Made by a program: the position numbers and the translations under genes. Positions 24,059 to 32,536 of a DNA stretch of 64,000 bases are shown here, piece after piece (within the stretch, counting starts at the first letter, position 1; every line of letters starts with the position of its first letter). The stretch is from Streptomyces griseoincarnatus. GTDB taxonomy: Bacteria > Actinomycetota > Actinomycetes > Streptomycetales > Streptomycetaceae. The notes under the pieces were generated by a model. The model saw only the letters and a program-made list of their open reading frames with translations, did no database searches and was not told where the DNA came from. The DNA lies in contig BMTH01000007.1 in the NCBI GenBank assembly GCA_014649575.1, positions 62,001-126,000 of the forward strand. The letters run 5' to 3'.

Positions 24059-24823
24059 ATGAGCACCGACGTCAGCAGTGCGGAGAACGAGGGTGGGACC
24101 GCGGTCCGTACGGCGCGCGTGCCCAAGTACTACCGGCTGAAGAAACACCTGCTCGACATGACCGAGACCGCGCCCCCCGGCACGCCGGTCCCGCCCGAGC
24201 GCACCCTGGCGGCCGAGTTCGACACCTCCCGCACCACCGTGCGCCAGGCGCTCCAGGAACTGGTGGTCGAGGGCCGTCTGGAGCGGATCCAGGGCAAGGG
24301 CACCTTCGTCGCCAAGCCCAAGGTGTCCCAGGCGCTCCAGCTCACCTCGTACACCGAGGACATGCGCGCGCAGGGTCTGGAGCCGACCTCGCAGCTCCTC
24401 GACCTCGGGTACATCACGGCCGACGACCGGCTGGCCGGCCTGCTCGACATCACCGCCGGCGGCCGCGTGCTGCGCATCGAGCGGCTGCGCATGGCCAACG
24501 GCGAGCCCATGGCCATCGAGACCACCCACCTCAGCGCCAAACGCTTCCCGGCGCTGCGCCGCAGCCTGACCAAGTACACCTCCCTCTACACGGCCCTCGC
24601 CGAGGTGTACGACGTCCATCTCGCGGAGGCCGAGGAGACCATCGAGACGTCCCTGGCCACGCCACGCGAGGCGGGCCTGCTCGGCACCGACGTGGGCCTG
24701 CCGATGCTGATGCTGTCCCGGCACTCGCTGGACCGGGACGGGCAGCCCGTGGAGTGGGTGCGGTCGGTGTACCGGGGCGACCGGTACAAGTTCGTCGCGC
24801 GCCTCAAGCGCCCCCAGGACTGA
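24059..24823 (+). CDS. dasR: GntR/HutC-family regulator DasR
   Basis: A 254-residue regulator, the same length as S. coelicolor DasR. The N-terminal winged HTH reads EFDTSRTTVRQALQELVVEG, then RLERIQGKGTFVAKPKV; the C-terminal UTRA domain (about 95-245) binds glucosamine-6-phosphate. DasR represses chitin/GlcNAc uptake and catabolism and links nutrient state to antibiotics and development. The ATG at 24059 has GGAAGG upstream. In S. coelicolor, dasR is divergent from the dasABC uptake operon; those genes are missing here, where nagB lies immediately upstream instead. Confidence 0.93.
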   Translation: MSTDVSSAENEGGTAVRTARVPKYYRLKKHLLDMTETAPPGTPVPPERTLAAEFDTSRTTVRQALQELVVEGRLERIQGKGTFVAKPKVSQALQLTSYTEDMRAQGLEPTSQLLDLGYITADDRLAGLLDITAGGRVLRIERLRMANGEPMAIETTHLSAKRFPALRRSLTKYTSLYTALAEVYDVHLAEAEETIETSLATPREAGLLGTDVGLPMLMLSRHSLDRDGQPVEWVRSVYRGDRYKFVARLKRPQD

Positions 24824-25026
24824 GACCGTACGGCCGCGGGACGGCGCGCCGCGCGACCGCATATCCCGACAGAGCGGGTGGTTGACAGGATTTTCGTTGC
24901 TGTTGCCTTGCGGTTGCGCTGCTGCTGCATACCGCCCCTCTTACGGGGGGTTACGACCGCCCCGCACCCTCACCTACATTGCCGCGAGCCAACGTCGGCG
25001 ATCAGTGAGGGGACGGGAGCCGTCTG

Positions 25027-25293
25027 ATGTCGCACAGCCCGCAAACAACACCAGGGCCGGTGGTGACGCCCATGCGCGTCGTCATCGGCCTCTGTCTGCT
25101 CGCACCATTCGTCGCCATGCTCTGGGTCGGGTCCTACGCCAAGACCGACCCGGTGGTCATCGGCATCCCGTTCTTCTACTGGTACCAGATGCTGTGGGTG
25201 CTGATCTCGACCGTGCTGACGATGATCGCGTACAAGCTCTGGCAGCGTGACCAGCGCGCCCGCTCGGCCACGAAGGGCGGTGCGGAGCAGTGA
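25027..25293 (+). CDS. DUF3311 small membrane protein, transporter partner
   Basis: An 88-residue protein with two membrane helices (MRVVIGLCLLAPFVAMLWV; FFYWYQMLWVLISTVLTMIAY) and a basic C-terminal tail. DUF3311 proteins are found directly before SSS-family monocarboxylate transporters and are thought to be accessory subunits, analogous to the YhjC/YjcH-type partners. The ATG at 25027 has GGGAG upstream. The stop overlaps the GTG of the symporter (GTGA), so the two proteins are made in step. Confidence 0.85.
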   Translation: MSHSPQTTPGPVVTPMRVVIGLCLLAPFVAMLWVGSYAKTDPVVIGIPFFYWYQMLWVLISTVLTMIAYKLWQRDQRARSATKGGAEQ

Positions 25294-26918
25294 ACGACGG
25301 CGTGAACGGCGTGGCACTCGCCGTCTTCCTCTTCTTCTTCGTGCTCGTCACCGTGATGGGCTTCCTGGCCGCGCGCTGGCGCAAGGCGGCGAACGAGCAC
25401 ACCCTTGACGAATGGGGCCTGGGCGGGCGGTCGTTCGGCACCTGGGTCACCTGGTTCCTGCTCGGCGGCGACCTGTACACCGCGTACACCTTCGTGGCCG
25501 TCCCGGCGGCCATCTACGCGGCGGGCGCGGCCGGCTTCTTCGCGGTGCCGTACACGATCCTCGTGTACCCGCTGATCTTCACCTTCCTGCCCCGGCTGTG
25601 GTCGGTGTCGCACAAGCACGGTTATGTGACGACCTCCGACTTCGTACGCGGGCGGTTCGGCTCGAAGGGGCTGTCGCTGGCCGTCGCGGTCACCGGCATC
25701 CTGGCGACGATGCCGTACATCGCGCTGCAGCTGGTCGGCATCCAGGCCGTGCTGGACGTGATGGGCGTCGGCGGCGGCGAGAACACCAACTGGTTCATCA
25801 AGGACCTGCCGCTGCTCCTCGCCTTCGGTGTGCTGGCCGCGTACACCTACTCGTCGGGGCTGCGGGCGCCCGCGCTGATCGCGTTCGTCAAGGACACGCT
25901 GATCTACATCGTGATCGCGGTGGCGATCATCTACATCCCGATCAAGCTGGGCGGGTTCGACGAGATCTTCGCCTCCGCGCAGGAGGCGTACAGCGAGACC
26001 AACCCGGCCACGGGCGCGCCGCGCGGCTCGCTGGTGCCGGGCGAGGCGGGCCAGTGGACGTACGCCACGCTGGCGCTGGGTTCGGCGCTCGCGCTGTTCA
26101 TGTACCCGCACTCGATCACCGCGACGCTGTCCTCGCGCAGCCGTGAGGTGATCCGCCGCAACACCACGATCCTGCCGCTGTACTCGCTGATGCTGGGCCT
26201 GCTGGCGCTGCTCGGGTTCATGGCGATCGCGGCCGGGGTGAAGGTGCAGAACGGCCAGCTGGCCATCCCGCAGCTGTTCGAGAACATGTTCCCGGACTGG
26301 TTCGCCGGTGTGGCCTTCGCGGCGATCGGCATCGGCGCGCTGGTGCCGGCGGCGATCATGTCGATCGCGGCGGCGAACCTGTTCACCCGCAACATCTACA
26401 AGGACTTCATCAAGCCGGACGCGACGCCCAAGCAGGAGACCGCGGTCTCCAAGGTCGTGTCCCTGCTGGTGAAGGTGGGCGCGCTGGCCTTCGTCCTGAC
26501 CATGGACAAGACCGTCGCGATCAACTTCCAGCTGCTGGGCGGCATCTGGATCCTGCAGACCTTCCCGGCGCTGGTGGGCGGCCTGTTCACCCGCTGGTTC
26601 CACCGCTGGGCGCTGATCGGCGGCTGGGCGGTCGGCATGATCTACGGCACGGTCGCCGCGTACGGGGTGGCGTCGCCGACGCAGAAGCACTTCGGCGGCT
26701 CCGCCAAGGAGATCCCGGGCATCGGGGAGATCGGCTACATCGGTCTCACCGCCTTCGTGATCAACGTGCTGGTCACGGTCGTCCTGACCTTCGTCATGCG
26801 GGCGGTCAAGGCGCCGGAGGGCGTCGACGAGACCGAGCCGCGGGACTACACGGCGGACGCCGGCGACCCGGGCGTGCAGGTCGAGCTTCCGCCGGCCACG
26901 GCGGGCAGCGCGCACTGA
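25290..26918 (+). CDS. sodium:solute symporter (SSS family), monocarboxylate-type
   Basis: A 542-residue transporter with about 13 hydrophobic helices. Signature regions are LGGRSFGTWVTWFLLGGDLYTAYT near the first helices and AIGIGALVPAAIMSIAAANLFTRN further on. The pairing with DUF3311 suggests uptake of a monocarboxylate such as lactate, pyruvate or an amino acid, as in MctP-type systems; the substrate is inferred. The GTG start at 25290 overlaps the upstream stop by 4 bp. A 14-bp perfect hairpin ends the unit. Confidence 0.88.
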   Translation: MNDGVNGVALAVFLFFFVLVTVMGFLAARWRKAANEHTLDEWGLGGRSFGTWVTWFLLGGDLYTAYTFVAVPAAIYAAGAAGFFAVPYTILVYPLIFTFLPRLWSVSHKHGYVTTSDFVRGRFGSKGLSLAVAVTGILATMPYIALQLVGIQAVLDVMGVGGGENTNWFIKDLPLLLAFGVLAAYTYSSGLRAPALIAFVKDTLIYIVIAVAIIYIPIKLGGFDEIFASAQEAYSETNPATGAPRGSLVPGEAGQWTYATLALGSALALFMYPHSITATLSSRSREVIRRNTTILPLYSLMLGLLALLGFMAIAAGVKVQNGQLAIPQLFENMFPDWFAGVAFAAIGIGALVPAAIMSIAAANLFTRNIYKDFIKPDATPKQETAVSKVVSLLVKVGALAFVLTMDKTVAINFQLLGGIWILQTFPALVGGLFTRWFHRWALIGGWAVGMIYGTVAAYGVASPTQKHFGGSAKEIPGIGEIGYIGLTAFVINVLVTVVLTFVMRAVKAPEGVDETEPRDYTADAGDPGVQVELPPATAGSAH

Positions 26919-26936
26919 CGCCGTCGCGCACAGGGC

Positions 26937-26969
26937 AGCGGGCCGCCGGTGGAAAACCGGCGGCCCGCT
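26937..26969 (+). terminator. terminator of the symporter operon
   Basis: Perfect 14-bp stem AGCGGGCCGCCGGT / ACCGGCGGCCCGCT with a GGAAA loop, 19 bp after the symporter stop. Confidence 0.8.
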
Positions 26970-26997
26970 GTCGTTCCCGTACGGCAGACTCCCCCGC

Positions 26998-27501
26998 ATG
27001 GACATCGTCATCCGGCCGGCGACGCCCGGCGAGCACGCGGAACTCGGTGAGATCACCGCGCAGGCCTATCTCGGCGACGGACTGCTGGACTTCGGGGAGT
27101 CCGACACCTACCTGGGCGAGCTGCGGGACGTGGGCAAACGGGCGGCGGCCGCCGAGGTTCTGGTCGCCGTGGCGGACGGCACGCTGCTGGGCGGGGTGAC
27201 CTTCGTGCCGGGCCCCGGTCCCATGGCCGACATCGCGGAGCCCGGCGAGGCCGAGATGCGGATGCTGGCCGTCTCCCCCGCCCACCGCGGCCGGGGCGCC
27301 GGCGAGGCACTGGTGCGCGCCTGTGCCGACCGGGCGCGAGCACTCAGCCGCACGCGGATGGTCCTGTCCACGCAGCGCACGATGCACTCCGCGCACCGGG
27401 TCTACGAGCGGCTGGGCTTCACGCGCGCCCCCGGGCGGGACTGGAACCCGCTGCCGGAGTTGGACGACATCATGCTGCTCGTCTACGAACTGACCCTCTG
27501 A
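26998..27501 (+). CDS. GNAT-family N-acetyltransferase
   Basis: A 167-residue acetyltransferase. It opens MDIVIRPATPGEHAELGEI and has motif A as MLAVSPAHRGRGAGEALVRA for acetyl-CoA and HRVYERLGFTRAPGRDW at the C-terminal part. The acceptor is unknown. It is a single gene between the symporter terminator and the nrd control region. Confidence 0.86.
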   Translation: MDIVIRPATPGEHAELGEITAQAYLGDGLLDFGESDTYLGELRDVGKRAAAAEVLVAVADGTLLGGVTFVPGPGPMADIAEPGEAEMRMLAVSPAHRGRGAGEALVRACADRARALSRTRMVLSTQRTMHSAHRVYERLGFTRAPGRDWNPLPELDDIMLLVYELTL

Positions 27502-27548
27502 CGGCTCCGCACGGCCCTTCCGCCCGGCCGCACCCTCACCCCAGCGCG

Positions 27549-27595
27549 ACACAACATATGGGCCTGTCGGCGACACCCGACACAAGATGTATGCT
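27549..27595 (+). promoter_or_regulatory. pair of NrdR boxes upstream of nrdA
   Basis: ACACAACATATGGGCC (27549-27564) and ACACAAGATGTATGCT (27580-27595) each match about 10 of 16 positions of the NrdR box ACACWATATATWGTGT. They are 31 bp apart, three helical turns, the spacing typical of paired NrdR boxes. The second overlaps a possible TATGCT -10 element (27590-27595), placing the transcript start near 27602, at the 5' edge of the riboswitch. Confidence 0.7.
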
Positions 27596-27601
27596 CATGC
27601 T

Positions 27602-27712
27602 CGCTGTCGCCGCAGGGGAATCCGGTGCGAATCCGGAACTGTCCCGCAACGGTGTACCCATGCCTGCCCACGGGCGCGCACGGGAGTCAGTCCGAGGACC
27701 TGCCGACAGTGC
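27602..27712 (+). promoter_or_regulatory. cobalamin (B12) riboswitch controlling nrdABS
   Basis: The conserved cobalamin aptamer core is plain: GCAGGGGAATCCGGTGCGAA, CTGTCCCGCAACGGTGTA, and the B12 box AGTCAGTCCGAGGACCTGCC. The closing P1 stem is CTGTCG (27604-27609) with CGACAG (27704-27709). A CCGGCCC/GGGCCGG pairing (27715-27721 with 27761-27767) may belong to the expression platform. In S. coelicolor this riboswitch shuts down the class Ia reductase when B12, the cofactor of the class II enzyme NrdJ, is plentiful. Confidence 0.93.
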
Positions 27713-27846
27713 GCCCGGCCCTTCCGGTCCGGGTGCCCTGACGTCCGGGCCTCGCGGAATGGGCCGGTGGACGCGACGCCGCGTGCGTTCGTGTGCTGCC
27801 CCCTGCGCTCTTCGAGGCCCCCGTGCCGAGCGAGGGAGAGCCACAC

Positions 27847-30204
27847 GTGACCATCGCGCCAGCCGATCCGGCTTCAGCGACCCGCGTGACCGAGGAGAGC
27901 GACGGCCCCGGGGCCGCGCTGCTGCGGACCCTGACCCAGCTGACCGCCGACCTGCCCGACACCGACGCCGGCCGGGTGGCCGCCGCCGCGCTGCGCGGCC
28001 GGTCCGCCGCCGCCGACGAGGCGGAGCTGCGGGACCTGGCCACCGAGGCGGCGGCCGGGCTGATTTCCGAGGACCCCGCCTACTCCCGGCTCGCCGCCCG
28101 GCTGCTCACCCTCGGCATCCGCGCCGAAGCCGCCTCGCAGGGCGTCACCTCGTTCACCGGCTCGGTGGCCGCCGGTCACCGGGAGGGCCTGATCGGCGAC
28201 CGCACCGCCGCGTTCGTCCGGCTCCACGCGGCCCGGCTGGACGCGCTGGTCGACGCGGACGCCGACGACCGGTTCGGCTACTTCGGCCTGCGCACCCTGC
28301 ACAGCCGCTACCTGCTGCGCCACCCGGTCACCCGCAAGGTCGTCGAGACCCCCCAGCACTTCCTGCTGCGGGTCGCCTGCGGGCTCGCCGAGGACGAGAG
28401 CGAGCGGGCGCTGGAGGACGTCGCCGCGCTGTACGGGCTGATGAGCCGGCTGGACTACCTGCCCTCCTCCCCCACGCTGTTCAACTCCGGCACCCGCCAC
28501 CCGCAGATGTCGTCCTGCTACCTCCTGGACTCCCCCAAGGACGAGCTGGACTCCCTCTACGAGCGCTACCACCAGGTCGCCCGCCTCTCGAAGCACGCGG
28601 GCGGCATCGGCCTGTCCTTCTCCCGCGTCCGCGCCCGGGGTTCGCTGATCCGCGGCACCAACGGGCACTCCAACGGCATCGTCCCGTTCCTGAAGACGCT
28701 GGACGCGTCGGTCGCCGCCGTGAACCAGGGCGGTCGGCGCAAGGGCGCCGCCGCGGTCTACCTGGAGACCTGGCACGCGGACATCGAGGAGTTCCTCGAG
28801 CTGCGCGACAACACCGGTGAGGACGCCCGCCGTACGCACAACCTGAACCTGGCGCACTGGGTGCCGGACGAGTTCATGCGCCGGGTCGCCGACGACGCGC
28901 AGTGGTCGCTGTTCTCCCCGGTGGACGTGCCCGAGCTGGCCGACCTGTGGGGTGAGGAGTTCGACGCCGCCTACCGGGCCGCCGAGGCGAAGGGCCTGGC
29001 CCGCAGGACGCTTCCGGCGCGCGAGCTGTACGGCCGGATGATGCGCACCCTCGCCCAGACCGGCAACGGCTGGATGACCTTCAAGGACACCGCCAACCGC
29101 ACCGCCAACCAGACCGCCGAGCCGGGCCACGTCGTCCACTCCTCCAACCTGTGCACGGAGATCCTGGAGGTCACCGACGACGGGGAGACGGCGGTCTGCA
29201 ACCTCGGTTCGGTCAACCTCGCGGCCTTCGCCGGCCCGGACGGCATGGACTGGGAGCGCCTGGACGCGGCGGTCCGCACCGCCGTGACGTTCCTGGACCG
29301 GGTGGTCGACATCAACTTCTACCCGACCGAGGAGGCGTCCCGGTCCAACAGCCGATGGCGCCCTGTGGGCCTGGGCGTGATGGGGCTGCAGGACGTGTTC
29401 TTCCGGCTGCGGATGCCGTTCGACTCCCCCGAGGCGAAGGCGCTGTCCACCCGGATCGCCGAGCGCATCATGCTCGCCGCGTACGAGACGTCCGCCGGTC
29501 TGGCCGAGCGGCACGGCCCGCTGCCCGCCTGGGAGAGGACCCGCACCGCGCGGGGCGTGCTGCACCCCGACCACTACGGCGTCGAGCTCGCCTGGCCGGA
29601 GCGCTGGGAGGCGCTGCGGACCCGGATCGCCGCGACGGGCCTGCGCAACGCGCTGCTGCTGGCGATCGCGCCCACCGCGACCATCGCGTCGATCGCGGGC
29701 GTGTACGAGTGCATCGAGCCGCAGGTGTCCAACCTGTTCAAGCGCGAGACGCTGTCCGGGGAGTTCCTCCAGGTCAACTCGTACCTGGTGGAGGACCTCA
29801 AGCGGCTCGGCGTGTGGGACGCGCGCACCCGTGAGGCGCTGCGCGAGGCGAACGGCTCGGTGCAGGACTTCGCGTGGATCCCCGAGGACGTACGGCGGCT
29901 GTACCGCACGGCGTGGGAGATCCCGCAGCGCGGCCTGATCGACCTGGCCGCCGCCAGGACCCCGTTCCTCGACCAGGCGCAGTCGCTCAACCTGTTCCTG
30001 GAGACGCCGACCATCGGGAAGCTCTCCTCGATGTACGCCTACGCCTGGAAGCAGGGGCTCAAGACCACCTACTACCTGCGCTCCCGTCCGGCGACCCGGA
30101 TCGCCCGCGCGGCCCGCGCCGCCGTCCCCGTCCAGCAGCCGGCCGACCCCGAGGCCGTCGCCTGCTCCCTCGAGAACCCCGAATCCTGCGAGGCCTGCCA
30201 GTGA
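27847..30204 (+). CDS. nrdA: class Ia ribonucleotide reductase, large (alpha) subunit
   Basis: A 785-residue catalytic subunit that makes dNDPs from NDPs. Active-site cysteines lie in SSCYLLD, NLCTEI (thiyl Cys) and ETAVCNLGSVNL; the substrate site is PTATIASIAGVYECIEPQ, and the C-terminal redox pair is in SCEACQ. The N-terminal 100 residues resemble only the second half of an ATP-cone (AAAGLISEDPAYSRLAARLL); the nucleotide-binding strands are not recognisable. The GTG at 27847 has GGGAGAG upstream. It is controlled by NrdR boxes and a B12 riboswitch, and its stop overlaps the nrdB GTG. Confidence 0.95.
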   Translation: MTIAPADPASATRVTEESDGPGAALLRTLTQLTADLPDTDAGRVAAAALRGRSAAADEAELRDLATEAAAGLISEDPAYSRLAARLLTLGIRAEAASQGVTSFTGSVAAGHREGLIGDRTAAFVRLHAARLDALVDADADDRFGYFGLRTLHSRYLLRHPVTRKVVETPQHFLLRVACGLAEDESERALEDVAALYGLMSRLDYLPSSPTLFNSGTRHPQMSSCYLLDSPKDELDSLYERYHQVARLSKHAGGIGLSFSRVRARGSLIRGTNGHSNGIVPFLKTLDASVAAVNQGGRRKGAAAVYLETWHADIEEFLELRDNTGEDARRTHNLNLAHWVPDEFMRRVADDAQWSLFSPVDVPELADLWGEEFDAAYRAAEAKGLARRTLPARELYGRMMRTLAQTGNGWMTFKDTANRTANQTAEPGHVVHSSNLCTEILEVTDDGETAVCNLGSVNLAAFAGPDGMDWERLDAAVRTAVTFLDRVVDINFYPTEEASRSNSRWRPVGLGVMGLQDVFFRLRMPFDSPEAKALSTRIAERIMLAAYETSAGLAERHGPLPAWERTRTARGVLHPDHYGVELAWPERWEALRTRIAATGLRNALLLAIAPTATIASIAGVYECIEPQVSNLFKRETLSGEFLQVNSYLVEDLKRLGVWDARTREALREANGSVQDFAWIPEDVRRLYRTAWEIPQRGLIDLAAARTPFLDQAQSLNLFLETPTIGKLSSMYAYAWKQGLKTTYYLRSRPATRIARAARAAVPVQQPADPEAVACSLENPESCEACQ

Positions 30205-31217
30205 CCACCAGCACGACCAAGAACCTGCTCGACCCCGGCTTCGAGCTGACCCTGCGCCCCATGCGCTACCCGGACTTCTACGAGCGCTACCGGGACGCGA
30301 TCAAGAACACCTGGCACGTCGAGGAGGTGGACCTGCACTCGGACGTCGCCGATCTGGCGAAGCTGACGCCCGAGGAGCAGCATCTGATCGGCCGGCTCGT
30401 GGCGTTCTTCGCCACCGGCGACTCGATCGTGGCGAACAACCTGGTGCTGACGCTGTACAAGCACATCAACTCGCCCGAGGCGCGGCTGTACCTGTCGCGG
30501 CAGCTGTTCGAGGAGGCCGTGCACGTCCAGTTCTACCTGACCCTGCTGGACACCTATCTCCCCGATCCGGACGACCGGGCGGCGGCCTTCGCGGCCGTGG
30601 AGAACATCCCGTCCATCCGGGAGAAGGCGGAGTTCTGCTTCCGGTGGATGGACTCGGTGGAGGAGATCGACCGGCTGGAGTCGAAGGCCGACCGGCGCCG
30701 CTTCCTGCTGAACCTGATCTGCTTCGCGGCCTGCATCGAGGGCCTGTTCTTCTACGGTGCGTTCGCCTACGTCTACTGGTTCCGCAGCCGGGGCCTGCTG
30801 CACGGCCTGGCGACCGGCACCAACTGGGTGTTCCGCGACGAGACGATGCACATGAGCTTCGCCTTCGACGTGGTGGACACCGTGCGCAAGGAGGAGCCGG
30901 AGCTGTTCGACGAGGAGCTCGGACGGCAGGTCACCGACATGCTGCGCGAGGCCGTCGAGGCGGAACTGCAGTTCGCCCGTGACCTGTGCGGGGACGGGCT
31001 GCCCGGCATGAACACCGCGTCGATGCGGCAGTACCTGGAGTGCGTCGCCGACCAGCGTCTGGTGCGGCTGGGTTTCGCGCCGGTGTACGGCTCGGAGAAC
31101 CCGTTCTCCTTCATGGAGCTGCAGGGCGTGCAGGAGCTGACCAACTTCTTCGAGCGCCGTCCGTCCGCGTACCAGGTCGCCGTGGAGGGCACGGTCGACC
31201 TGGACGAGGACTTCTAG
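30201..31217 (+). CDS. nrdB: class Ia ribonucleotide reductase, small (beta) subunit
   Basis: A 338-residue ferritin-like subunit that houses the di-iron centre and tyrosyl radical. Ligands are visible: Asp in FATGDSIVANN, Glu-x-x-His in FEEAVHVQFY, Glu in CIEGLFFYG, and Glu-x-x-His in FRDETMHMSF. The radical tyrosine is the Y of EEAVHVQFY, four residues after the His, as in E. coli NrdB. The GTG at 30201 overlaps the nrdA stop by 4 bp. The C-terminal VDLDEDF is the expected docking tail for NrdA. Confidence 0.95.
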   Translation: MTTSTTKNLLDPGFELTLRPMRYPDFYERYRDAIKNTWHVEEVDLHSDVADLAKLTPEEQHLIGRLVAFFATGDSIVANNLVLTLYKHINSPEARLYLSRQLFEEAVHVQFYLTLLDTYLPDPDDRAAAFAAVENIPSIREKAEFCFRWMDSVEEIDRLESKADRRRFLLNLICFAACIEGLFFYGAFAYVYWFRSRGLLHGLATGTNWVFRDETMHMSFAFDVVDTVRKEEPELFDEELGRQVTDMLREAVEAELQFARDLCGDGLPGMNTASMRQYLECVADQRLVRLGFAPVYGSENPFSFMELQGVQELTNFFERRPSAYQVAVEGTVDLDEDF

Positions 31218-31236
31218 GGCCCGGGCCGGGGCCGTC

Positions 31237-31458
31237 TCACGCCGCCCGTGCGTGGTGGTGCGAGGCGGCCCGGTGCTCCGGGCGGGACGCGGCCCGCGTA
31301 TCGGGCGGTTCGGTGACGGGCGCCGCCTCGGCCCGCCGGATCTGCCGGTCGATGCGGCGGTCGCGCAGGATGCCGATCACGGCGGGCGCCACCATGAGGA
31401 CGAACAGGCCGAGAACGGCCACCATCGCGATCAGTGCTTCTGTCTGCGTCGTGTTCAT
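31237..31458 (-). CDS. small membrane protein, unknown
   Basis: A 73-residue frame on the strand opposite nrdABS: MNTTQTEALI, one hydrophobic helix (MVAVLGLFVLMVAPAVIGIL), then a basic stretch (RDRRIDRQIRR) and a polar tail. Third codon positions are strongly GC, as expected for a real Streptomyces gene, but there is no clear SD and a leaderless start is only possible. It ends 20 bp from the nrdB stop. The function is not recognised. Confidence 0.55.
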   Translation of the reverse strand: MNTTQTEALIAMVAVLGLFVLMVAPAVIGILRDRRIDRQIRRAEAAPVTEPPDTRAASRPEHRAASHHHARAA

Positions 31459-31551
31459 GGACACCACTGTGGCGCCGGACACTCCTGACCGGGAGTGGCA
31501 GGACTGCCGTACACCCTCGATTTACTGCCAACGGCGAGGCACACTGGAGTC

Positions 31552-32514
31552 ATGCTCCGGAATGTGGCGGCCGTCCTGCTCGACGGCGTGAATCCGTTCG
31601 AACTCGGCGTGGTGTGCGAAGTCTTCGGCATCGACCGCAGCGACGACGGGCTGCCGGTGTACGACTTCGCCGTCGCCTCGGCGGAGGGGCCGGCGGTGCG
31701 TACCAGCACCGGCTTCACGCTCCAGACCGAGTACGGCCCGGAGCGGCTGGAGACGGCCGACCTGATCACCGTGCCCGCCGGCGCCTCCTACGCCGCCCGG
31801 GAGTTCCCGCCCGAGATGCTGGACGCGCTGCGCCGGGCCGTGGACCGGGGCGCGCGGGTGCTGAGCGTCTGCTCGGGGGTGTTCGTGCTGGCCGCCGCCG
31901 GGCTGCTGGAGGGGCGGCGGGCCGCGGTGCACTGGAAGCACGCGGAGGAGCTGAGCCGCCGCTATCCGCACCTGACGGTCGAGCCCGACGTGCTCTACGT
32001 CGACGAGGACCCGGTGATCACCTCGGCGGGCACCGCCGCGGGCATCGACGCCTGTCTGCACCTGGTGCGCAAGGAACAGGGCCCGGAGGTGGCCAACCGG
32101 ATCGCCCGCCGGATGGTGGTCCCCCCGCACCGCGACGGCGGGCAGGCCCAGTACATCGAGCGTCCGCTGCCGGAGCCCGGGGGCGACTCGGTCGCCGGGG
32201 TGCTGGTGTGGATGGAGCAGCACCTCGACGAGGAGGTCACCGTCGAGCAGCTCGCCGCCCGCGCCCTCATGTCGCCGCGCACCTTCGCCCGCCGCTTCCA
32301 GCAGGAGACCGGCACCACGCCCTACCGCTGGATCCTGCGCCAGCGGGTGCTGCTGGCCCAGCACCTGCTGGAGCGGACGGACGAGACGGTGGACGCGATC
32401 GCGGGCCGCACCGGCTTCGGCAACGCGGCCGCGCTGCGCCACCACTTCGTGCGCGCGGTCGGGACCACCCCGCAGTCCTACCGGCGCGCGTTCCGGGGCC
32501 CGGAGGCCGCCTGA
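31552..32514 (+). CDS. nrdS: AraC-family regulator with GATase1-like N-terminal domain (NrdS)
   Basis: A 320-residue GlxA/FtrA-type regulator. The N-terminal DJ-1/PfpI-like domain (about 1-170, with VCSGVFVLAAAGLL at the nucleophile elbow) is followed by an AraC HTH domain (VEQLAARALMSPRTFARRF ... RTGFGNAAALRHHF ... GTTPQSYRRAF). In S. coelicolor the third gene of the nrdABS operon, nrdS, encodes an AraC-like regulator; position and type agree. Here 334 bp separate it from nrdB and an opposed small gene lies between, so it may also have its own promoter. The ATG at 31552 has TGGAG 3-4 nt upstream. Confidence 0.85.
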   Translation: MLRNVAAVLLDGVNPFELGVVCEVFGIDRSDDGLPVYDFAVASAEGPAVRTSTGFTLQTEYGPERLETADLITVPAGASYAAREFPPEMLDALRRAVDRGARVLSVCSGVFVLAAAGLLEGRRAAVHWKHAEELSRRYPHLTVEPDVLYVDEDPVITSAGTAAGIDACLHLVRKEQGPEVANRIARRMVVPPHRDGGQAQYIERPLPEPGGDSVAGVLVWMEQHLDEEVTVEQLAARALMSPRTFARRFQQETGTTPYRWILRQRVLLAQHLLERTDETVDAIAGRTGFGNAAALRHHFVRAVGTTPQSYRRAFRGPEAA

Positions 32515-32536
32515 CCGCGCGCCGGACGGCGGGACG

